From Streptomyces bungoensis (GTDB lineage: Bacteria; Actinomycetota; Actinomycetes; Streptomycetales; Streptomycetaceae): a DNA stretch of 32,502 nucleotides. Both the position numbers and the translations under genes were made by a program. The stretch is from contig NZ_KQ948881.1 of the NCBI RefSeq assembly GCF_001514215.1, positions 31,323-63,824 of the forward strand. Reading direction: 5' to 3'. This document shows, piece after piece, positions 14,878-20,833 of this stretch. How positions within the stretch are numbered: the first letter of the stretch is position 1; the number at the start of each line of letters is the position of its first letter. The notes below the pieces were generated by a model. That model saw only the letters and a program-made list of their open reading frames with translations, ran no database searches and was not told the DNA's origin.

Positions 14878-17636
14878 TGGTGTGTCTCCGTTCGGAGGGT
14901 GTCGGGGGCGCCGGGCGTGCCGTCGCCGGGCGGGCCGGCGAGCACGGTGACCGTCCCGGCGGCGCCGTCGACCCGCAGCCGGGTGCCGGATCGGATCTCG
15001 GTGGTGACGCCCTTGACCTGGACCACGGTGGGGATGCCCAGTTCGCGTGCCACCACGGCGACGTGGGTGAGCGGGCTGCCGCGTTCGATGACGAGGGCGG
15101 CGGCCGAGGACAGGGCGGCCACCCAGCCGGGGTCGGTGCGGTAGGTGAGCAGGATGCCGCCGCCGATGTCGCGCGGGGTGTCGGTGACCACGGCGGGCCC
15201 TTCGGCGGTGCCCGGGCAGCAGGGGATGCCGCGCAGCTCGCGGGCACCGCTGCGGGCGGCGGGGCCGCTGGTCCAGCCGGCCCGTTCCAGGTTCCCCGAC
15301 CAGTACGGGGCGCCGCGCGTGGTGAAGCGGGACGGGGCGTGCAGGGCGGCGTCGGCGGCCAGCCGCCCGCGCCGCAGCGTGACCAGGTCCCGCAGCTCGG
15401 TGTGCACGATCATGCCCTCGTAGGCGCCCTCGACCTCGTCGAGGCGGAGCAGGAACACGTCGTCCCAGGCGTCGATGGCACCGGCCCGCGCCAGGTCCCG
15501 GCCCAGGGCGCGCAGCATGCGCTTGGCGGCGCCGAAGGCGCGGGTGCGGCAGAACCTGAGCCGTTCCCGGTCGGCGAGGGCCGTCCGGGCCTTGCCCCGC
15601 ACCCGCTCGTACAGCAGGCGGCGCGGGCCGCGCAGGTGCCGGTCGAGGTAGGCGTCGGCCTCACCGCCGCGGTCCGGCGCGGCGCCGTCCGCGGTCTCCG
15701 GCAGCGCGTCGCGCAGCAGGGCGAACAGTCCCGCCGGGTTCTCGTGGAGATCGGGGACCTCCAGCTTGAGCTCGTCGGGGCTGCGGTAGCCGTAGTCGGC
15801 GATGTACGCGTCGACGGCGGCCAGGAAGCCGGTGTGGCCGGCGTCGCGCAGCGCCTGGTGGGCCTCGTCGTCCGGGGTGCGCTCCAGCAGGTCGAGGATC
15901 GCGGGGTCGGCGCGCGCCCGGTCGGCCAGTGCGCGCAGCGCCCACGCCGGTTCGGCGGACTCCACGGCGCCGCCGGGTGCGGCCGCGGCCCAGGTGAACC
16001 ACTCGGGGGCCGCCGGCAGCCAGCGGCGGGTGAGCAGGGCCAGCAGCCCCACGGAGAGCAGGATCGTCGCGTCCAGGGCCTGCATCGGGCCCCATTTCTC
16101 GATGAGTTCGCGCTGCAGCCGCCGGAAGCGGCGATAGGTCTCGTCACCGGGCAGCGCGTCGTAGTCCACCTGGTTGAAATCCGCATAAGCACGGTAGAAA
16201 TCGCGGTGGAAGGCTTCCACCGACGCACGGATGGTGAGGAATCTCCTGGTGAAGACGGCGGTGCGGACCAGCCGCGAGAACCGGCCGCGCAGTCCGGTTT
16301 CCGGGGTGAAGGGGTGGAGCGTGTCGGCGACCTCGTCGGGAATGCTCTCCGCGACGCCGAGGGATTTCTCCAGCACCCGCCGATTGAGGGGGTACAGCGG
16401 GGCAAGGCGCACCATGCGGTACCAGTGGAACAGGTTGTAGTAGACCCGTCCGTGGACATGGCCGAGCAGGTGCGGCGTCCACTCCTGGACCTCGCGCAGC
16501 CGCTCGCCGCGGACTCCCAGGGCGCGGGCGTAGCTCTCGTACACCTTGGCGTAGGTGTCGGCGGCGAAGGTGTAGGTGAGCGGGGAGACGACGCCGCTGA
16601 AGCTCTCGATGATGTTGGAGTTGTCCCAGACGCGCAGTTCTCCCTCGGGTTCCGGTGCGGGGCCGGTGGCGGTGAGGGTGGTGACCGGGCGGCTCTGCAG
16701 GATCCACAGGGTGTCCCCGGCGATCGCCCACTCGATGTCCTGGGGGGCTCCGTAGTGCGCGGTGACGCGGGCCCCGGCCTCGTGCAGCCGGACCAGGTCG
16801 GCGTCGGTCAGGCACGGCGCGGCGCGGTCTGCGGCGGGGATGGGCGACACCCGGCAGCCGGCGCCGGGTCCGGCGTCGTAGCGCTCCTGTTTGTCACCGA
16901 TCACCGTGCTCAGCGGCTCGCCGGTGGCGGCGTCCAGGACGATGGTGTCCGCGTCGACCGCGCCCGAGACCAGCCCCTCCCCCAGCCCGTGCACGGCGCT
17001 CACCACGTGCCGGTCGGTACGGCCGGTCGTCGGGTCGGCGGTGAACAGCACGCCGCTGCGTTCGGCGGCCACCATGCGCTGCACGACGACGGCGACCCCG
17101 CCGGTGCCGGGCGGCAGCCCGCGCCGGGCGCGGTAGCGAAGCGAGCGCTCCGAGAATCCGGAGGCCCAGCAGCGGCGGACGTGGGCGGTGACCTCGTCGA
17201 GGCCGCGGACGTTGAGGAAGCTGTCGAACTGGCCGGCGAAGGAGTGCCGGTCCCCGTCCTCCTCCGCGCCGGAGGAGCGGACGGCCACCGTGCCGCCGCC
17301 GGCCTGCCGGTAGGCGAGGGCGATGGCCTCGGTGACGCGTTCGCCGAGCGGTGCCGTCTCGATCAGGCGGGCGATCTCCGCGGCGGTCTGCCCGGCCCTC
17401 GGCTCCCAGCCGTCGCCGAGCAGCCGGACCAGGTGCTCGTGCAGTCCGCTGCCGCGGCTGAATTCGGCGAACACGTCCAGGCCGAGGACCGACCAGCTGG
17501 GTATGTGAAATCCAGCCGCGGTCAGGGTGTGCAGGTTCTTTCCTTTACCGCCGGCCAGTGCGGCGACGAGGGATTCCCCGCTGGAGGGCGTGAGGACGTG
17601 CGGGGACCGGTGCGCCGATCCCGTGGTGAGTGACAA
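14874..17636 (-). CDS. Rifampin-phosphotransferase-like dikinase (PPDK_N + swivelling His domain, no PEP-binding barrel)
   Basis: 920 residues. The N-terminal ATP-grasp of the PEP-synthase family: AGGKGKNLHTL (28-38), VAVRSSGAEEDG (117-128) and the IEWAIAGDTLWILQSRP region (about 315). A long middle part (about 340-780) probably binds the acceptor. The C-terminal swivelling domain has the phosphohistidine in GSPLTHVAVVARELGIP (His858). There is no C-terminal PEP/pyruvate-binding TIM barrel, so this is not a PEP synthase. The order ATP-grasp, acceptor domain, His domain is that of rifampin phosphotransferase (about 865 residues), which moves the beta-phosphate of ATP to a hydroxyl of the drug, giving AMP and Pi. 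The TTG start at 17636 has a strong GGAAGGA site. It is the first gene of the seven-gene operon. Either a biosynthetic hydroxyl kinase or a self-resistance enzyme; the operon favours biosynthesis. Confidence 0.9.
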   Translation of the reverse strand: MSLTTGSAHRSPHVLTPSSGESLVAALAGGKGKNLHTLTAAGFHIPSWSVLGLDVFAEFSRGSGLHEHLVRLLGDGWEPRAGQTAAEIARLIETAPLGERVTEAIALAYRQAGGGTVAVRSSGAEEDGDRHSFAGQFDSFLNVRGLDEVTAHVRRCWASGFSERSLRYRARRGLPPGTGGVAVVVQRMVAAERSGVLFTADPTTGRTDRHVVSAVHGLGEGLVSGAVDADTIVLDAATGEPLSTVIGDKQERYDAGPGAGCRVSPIPAADRAAPCLTDADLVRLHEAGARVTAHYGAPQDIEWAIAGDTLWILQSRPVTTLTATGPAPEPEGELRVWDNSNIIESFSGVVSPLTYTFAADTYAKVYESYARALGVRGERLREVQEWTPHLLGHVHGRVYYNLFHWYRMVRLAPLYPLNRRVLEKSLGVAESIPDEVADTLHPFTPETGLRGRFSRLVRTAVFTRRFLTIRASVEAFHRDFYRAYADFNQVDYDALPGDETYRRFRRLQRELIEKWGPMQALDATILLSVGLLALLTRRWLPAAPEWFTWAAAAPGGAVESAEPAWALRALADRARADPAILDLLERTPDDEAHQALRDAGHTGFLAAVDAYIADYGYRSPDELKLEVPDLHENPAGLFALLRDALPETADGAAPDRGGEADAYLDRHLRGPRRLLYERVRGKARTALADRERLRFCRTRAFGAAKRMLRALGRDLARAGAIDAWDDVFLLRLDEVEGAYEGMIVHTELRDLVTLRRGRLAADAALHAPSRFTTRGAPYWSGNLERAGWTSGPAARSGARELRGIPCCPGTAEGPAVVTDTPRDIGGGILLTYRTDPGWVAALSSAAALVIERGSPLTHVAVVARELGIPTVVQVKGVTTEIRSGTRLRVDGAAGTVTVLAGPPGDGTPGAPDTLRTETHQ

Positions 17637-17697
17637 CTCGTAATCCTTCCACAGGTGTTACTCAACCTCGCCCGAATGTTTCACAGCGGGGCGGGTC

Positions 17698-17729
17698 AAA
17701 ACATCCGGCGGCTCCGCCGCCGGTGTTTT
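17698..17729 (-). terminator. Intrinsic terminator after the KAS III-P450 unit
   Basis: On the minus strand an AAAACACCGGCGGC arm pairs with its complement (one unpaired base, GGA loop) and ends in a TTTT tract, 19 bases after the P450 stop. It should separate the KAS III-P450 transcript from the seven-gene operon. The 61 bases between it and the dikinase TTG hold the next ribosome binding site and perhaps a promoter (a TTGACC box at 17694-17699 overlaps the hairpin), but no good -10 was seen. Confidence 0.8.
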
Positions 17730-17747
17730 CCGGACGTCGTAGCAATT

Positions 17748-18977
17748 TCAATTTCCGGGGGTTCCGGCGCCGTTCGGCACCACCGGCAGCACCTCGTGAC
17801 CGCGCAGGAAGATGCGGTCGCGGCGGACCGGCTCGGCTCCGGGAGCGGAGGTGAGGGCGGGGAACCGGGCCGGCAACCGGCCGAAGGCGACGGTCGCCTC
17901 GAGGCGGGCCAGCAGGGCGCCGAGGCAGTAGTGCGCTCCGCCGCCGAAGCTGAGGGGCCTGCTGTCCCGGCGGGTGGGGTCGAAGCGCCCGGGTTCTGCG
18001 TAGTGGGCCGGATCGCGGTTGGCGGCCCCCAGCAGCACCACGACGTGGGTCCCGGCCGGCACCGGCACGCCGCCGACCGAGACGCCGTCGGTCAGCGCGA
18101 CCCGGTTGCTCAGCTGGACCGGTGTGTCGTAGCGCAGCACCTCGTCGACGAACCCCTGCACCGGTACGGTCCCGTCCCGGAGACCGGCCATGGCGCCGGG
18201 GTGGTCGAGGAGCAGCCGCAGGCCGTTGCCGAGCAGGTGCGTGGTGGTCTCGAAGCCGGCCACGAGCAGGATGGCGAGATTGGCGACGAGTTCCTCGTCG
18301 TCGCGCAGCAGTCCCTGGTCCCGCGCGGCGAGCATGGCGGTCACCAGGTCCTCGCGGGGCTCGGCGCGGCGGGCCCCGACCAGGTCGGTGAAGTACCGGC
18401 CGACCTCGGCCGCCACCCGGTCGGCGGTGTCCAGGTCGGCGGGTCCGGGCACCGGTTCCAGCATGGCGCTCAGGTCGGCGGCCCATGCGCGGAAGCGGGC
18501 GCGGTCGGCGGGCGGGATACCCATCAGGTCGCAGATGACGTGCGCCGGCAGGGGGAAGGCGAAGGCGTCCATGAAGTCCACCGGGGAGCCGCCGGCCTTC
18601 TCGAGGCCGTCGAGCAGCGCGTCGGTGATCCGGCCGATCCCGGCCTCCAGGGCGGCCACCCCGCGCGCGGTGAACGCCTGGGCCATCGACGCCCGCAGCC
18701 GCCCGTGGCCGGGCTCGTCGGCGACCAGCAGGGACCGGCTCAGCATGGCCAGGGAGGGACGCGAGTCCGCGTCGCCGCCCCAGGCGGTGAGACCGCTGTC
18801 GGCGCCGAGACCCGGATCGCGCAGGGCCTGGCGGGCCGCTTCGTAGCCGCACACCAGCACCAGGCCGTCACCGGCCGGGGCGACGGGCCCCAGTTCGTGG
18901 GCGAGGGCGTACAGCGGGTAGGGGTCGGCGCGTCCTTCGGGTGTCAGCAGGTGCAGGATGATCGATTGCGCGTCCAC
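17748..18977 (-). CDS. Cytochrome P450 monooxygenase (third)
   Basis: 409 residues with all core motifs: I-helix AGFETTTH, ExxR in VDEVLRYDTPVQ, and heme motif FGGGAHYCLG (344-353, Cys351). It is unlike the two P450s at 1771-4238, and its canonical I-helix predicts ordinary oxygen activation. GTG 18977 follows AGGAG. It lies 79 bases after the KAS III gene, with which it is probably co-transcribed, and is followed by a terminator. The company of KAS III and an AfsA-type operon suggests it may oxidise a fatty-acyl or butyrolactone-like intermediate instead of the macrolide (butenolide-type hormones such as avenolide also need a P450), but this is inference. Confidence 0.95.
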   Translation of the reverse strand: MDAQSIILHLLTPEGRADPYPLYALAHELGPVAPAGDGLVLVCGYEAARQALRDPGLGADSGLTAWGGDADSRPSLAMLSRSLLVADEPGHGRLRASMAQAFTARGVAALEAGIGRITDALLDGLEKAGGSPVDFMDAFAFPLPAHVICDLMGIPPADRARFRAWAADLSAMLEPVPGPADLDTADRVAAEVGRYFTDLVGARRAEPREDLVTAMLAARDQGLLRDDEELVANLAILLVAGFETTTHLLGNGLRLLLDHPGAMAGLRDGTVPVQGFVDEVLRYDTPVQLSNRVALTDGVSVGGVPVPAGTHVVVLLGAANRDPAHYAEPGRFDPTRRDSRPLSFGGGAHYCLGALLARLEATVAFGRLPARFPALTSAPGAEPVRRDRIFLRGHEVLPVVPNGAGTPGN

Positions 18978-19000
18978 GGGTACTCCTGGCGGGTCGGGTT

Positions 19001-19028
19001 GCGTCGGTCGGGTGGCGTCGGTCGGGTG
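19001..19028. repeat. Two tandem 14-bp repeats between KAS III and P450
   Basis: GCGTCGGTCGGGTG occurs twice head to tail, with a partial further copy on each side. It fills most of the 79-base KAS III/P450 gap. No function is evident; such repeats often arise by slippage. Confidence 0.8.
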
Positions 19029-19056
19029 GCCTGCGGCGGTCTCGCGGCGGTCCCGG

Positions 19057-20118
19057 TCAGGGCCGCTGTGCCGGTGCCCGCGAGGGCCGGGGCGTGGCCG
19101 TCGCCGACGATGACGCCGGCGGCCGGTGCAGCCGGGGCCAGACCAGGGCGACCGAGCCCCAGGTGAGGCCGCCGCCGAACCCGGCCAGCAGCACCTTGTG
19201 CCCGGGGCGCAGCGCACCGGAGGCGGCGCCGTCGGCGAGGGCCAGCGGGATGGAGGCGGCGACCGTGTTGCCGCGCAGGGCGATGGCGTTCAGGAACCGC
19301 TCGGGCGGCAGCTCGAGCCTGCGGGCGACCGCCGTGAGGATCCGGGTGTTGGCCTGGTGCAGCACGAAGGAGTCGACCTCTGCCGGCGCCCAGCCGGCGC
19401 GCCGCGCAGTGTCGCGGACCGTCTGGGCCATCCGCCGCACGGCCTGCGCGTAGACGGCCTGCCCCCGCATCGTGAACCAGGTGTCCTCGGTCTTGGCTGG
19501 CAGTCCGGTGGACCGCTGCCGGGATCCTCCGGCCGGGACTTCGATGAGGTCGCCGAGGGTGCCGTCGCTGCCGAGAGCCAGCCCCGTGAGGGCGCCGGCC
19601 TCGGTGGGCGAGCCCGCGCGCAGCACGACCGCGCCGCCGCCGTCGCCGAAGATCACGCGGGTCGACCGGTCGTCCGGCGCGAGCAGGGTGGAGAACGCGT
19701 CCGCGCCGATCACGAGGACGCTGTCGGCGGCGCCGAGCGAGATCAGCCCGGCGCCGGTCCCCAGCGCGTACACGAATCCGGTGCACACGGCCGCCACGTC
19801 GAACGCGGCGACCGGGCCGAGTCCCAGCCGGGCGGCCACCTCGGGCGCGGTCGCCGGGCAGGGCCGGTCCGGGGAGCTGGTGGCGAGGACCACCGCGTCC
19901 ACTCCCGCGGTGCCGGCCGACGCCAGCGCGCGCCGTCCGGCCTCGACGGCCAGGTCACCGGTGGACTGTCCCGGGCCGACCCAGCGCCGCTCACTGATTC
20001 CGGTACGGCTGCGGATCCACTCGTCGGTGGTGTCCAGCTCCCCGGCGAGTTGCTCGTTGGTGACCACGGTGGGGGGCGCCCACGCCCCCAGACCGGCGAC
20101 CACTGCTGCTCGTGCCAC
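19057..20118 (-). CDS. 3-oxoacyl-ACP synthase III (KAS III, FabH-like)
   Basis: 353 residues with the full FabH catalytic triad: Cys112 in DVAAVCTGF, His254 in VLHQANTRI, Asn284 in RGNTVAASIPLAL. Typical opening TNEQLAGELDTTDEWIRSRT (20-39). It catalyses decarboxylative condensation of an acyl-CoA starter with malonyl-ACP, or, in some secondary pathways, acyl transfer to a hydroxyl or amine; the intact triad favours condensation. A Pro/Ser/Ala-rich tail of about 25 residues after the normal end (VALVWPRLHRPP) is extra. GTG 20118 has GGAG sequences upstream. It is first of a two-gene unit with a P450 and divergent from the LAL regulator. No dedicated ACP gene is in the window. It could start the beta-ketoacyl chain used by the AfsA homologue. 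Confidence 0.93.
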   Translation of the reverse strand: MARAAVVAGLGAWAPPTVVTNEQLAGELDTTDEWIRSRTGISERRWVGPGQSTGDLAVEAGRRALASAGTAGVDAVVLATSSPDRPCPATAPEVAARLGLGPVAAFDVAAVCTGFVYALGTGAGLISLGAADSVLVIGADAFSTLLAPDDRSTRVIFGDGGGAVVLRAGSPTEAGALTGLALGSDGTLGDLIEVPAGGSRQRSTGLPAKTEDTWFTMRGQAVYAQAVRRMAQTVRDTARRAGWAPAEVDSFVLHQANTRILTAVARRLELPPERFLNAIALRGNTVAASIPLALADGAASGALRPGHKVLLAGFGGGLTWGSVALVWPRLHRPPASSSATATPRPSRAPAQRP

Positions 20119-20333
20119 GTTCTCCAGCTCCTTTCCAGCCCGCCGGCCGCCTCGGAGGCGAGCGACGGACCCGGCTTCGAGGGCCACCGGGCAGAACCGC
20201 GCGGAGCACCGGCGCCGCCGGTGGCTGCGCCGACTCCCGGGGCGGACACGGGCCGCGGCCCGGTCGGCACCGGTCCGGCCGCCACGCGGACGGCGCGCAC
20301 CGGGCGGGTGGTTCCCGCGTCTGCGTGCGCCGG

Positions 20334-20375
20334 TTCCGGTGATCCGTCGCTTCCGGTGATCCGTCGCTTCCGGTG
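20334..20375. repeat. 17-bp tandem repeat, 2.5 copies (TTCCGGTGATCCGTCGC)
   Basis: Two perfect copies at 20334-20350 and 20351-20367 plus the first eight bases of a third. Intergenic, about 215-255 bases upstream of the KAS III start. Confidence 0.85.
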
Positions 20376-20453
20376 CTCCGGGCGGTGGTCCGTCGCCCCG
20401 CCGGTCCTGATGCCGCACCCGGTGCCGGTGCCCGCGTGCGGCGGGCGCCGGGG

Positions 20454-20495
20454 GCGGCAGGGCTCCGGGTGCGGCAGGGCTCCGGGTGCGACAGG
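20454..20495. repeat. 17-bp tandem repeat, 2.5 copies (GCGGCAGGGCTCCGGGT)
   Basis: Two perfect copies at 20454-20470 and 20471-20487 plus eight bases of a third with one change. It is unrelated in sequence to the block at 20334 but has the same period and copy number. Confidence 0.85.
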
Positions 20496-20727
20496 GGCGC
20501 TTCCGCAGCGCCGCGGCGGCGCCGCTCGTGCCCGATGCCGTGCAGCCGCCGGCCGGGTGTCCGGCCGGCGGCGCTCGGCTCGTCCCGCAGTGTGGACCGG
20601 GCGGAGGCCCCGGCGAATCCGTCAACCGACTGCACCCCGAGGCGTGAGGCCGGCTCAGTCACTCCCGGCGGGCCGCGGTCCCGCACCGGGCGCCGGGCCG
20701 TCGGCGCACTCCTCGGAGAAGCCCTTT

Positions 20728-20743
20728 TCAGGAGATTCCTTAG
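20728..20743. promoter_or_regulatory. Putative regulator operator, copy 4 (TCAGGAGATTCCTTAG)
   Basis: Contains the perfect dyad AGGA-GAT-TCCT and ends in TTAG. Its right half, GATTCCTTAG, differs from the GATTCCCTAG at 6092-6101 by one base. It lies about 90 bases before the LAL start and about 40 bases before a possible -10 (TAGCGT near 20783), a position suited to activation or autoregulation. Confidence 0.45.
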
Positions 20744-20745
20744 AG

Positions 20746-20759
20746 GCGTCGTACGACGC
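20746..20759. promoter_or_regulatory. 14-bp perfect palindrome in the LAL promoter (GCGTCGTACGACGC)
   Basis: Perfect palindrome immediately after the copy-4 motif and before the likely -10 of the LAL gene. It could be the operator of a dimeric regulator (TetR or GntR type) that controls the pathway activator. No such regulator gene is in the window. Confidence 0.4.
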
Positions 20760-20833
20760 GCGGACGGCGACCGTGGGCGGGGCTAGCGTCCTGCGCTGTC
20801 GGACGCCGCACTAGCGAGACCAGGGAGGCGCTC

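Larger units (their letters stand above)
20119..20833. promoter_or_regulatory. Long divergent intergenic region upstream of KAS III and LAL regulator
   Basis: 715 bases with no credible gene; open frames here are Arg/Pro/Ala-rich and lack ribosome sites. It holds two separate blocks of 17-bp tandem repeats (20334-20375 and 20454-20495), a regulator-like dyad (20728-20743) directly followed by a 14-bp perfect palindrome (20746-20759), and a possible -10 box TAGCGT at about 20783 for the LAL gene. The size and repeat content suggest complex control of the regulator, or a small untranslated RNA that I cannot confirm. Confidence 0.55.

Noticed and set aside
14880..17633. Plus-strand open frame exactly opposite the dikinase gene (about 917 codons).
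   Set aside because: Antisense shadow; no motif, no ribosome binding site, and the minus-strand product is a recognised enzyme.
14874..17636. Annotation as phosphoenolpyruvate synthase.
   Set aside because: The C-terminal PEP/pyruvate-binding barrel is missing and the His domain is at the C-terminus, as in rifampin phosphotransferase.
20119..20833. A small protein gene in the 715-base KAS III/LAL gap.
   Set aside because: Candidate frames (for example 20373-20786) are Arg/Ala/Pro-rich, span the tandem repeats and palindrome, and lack ribosome binding sites.
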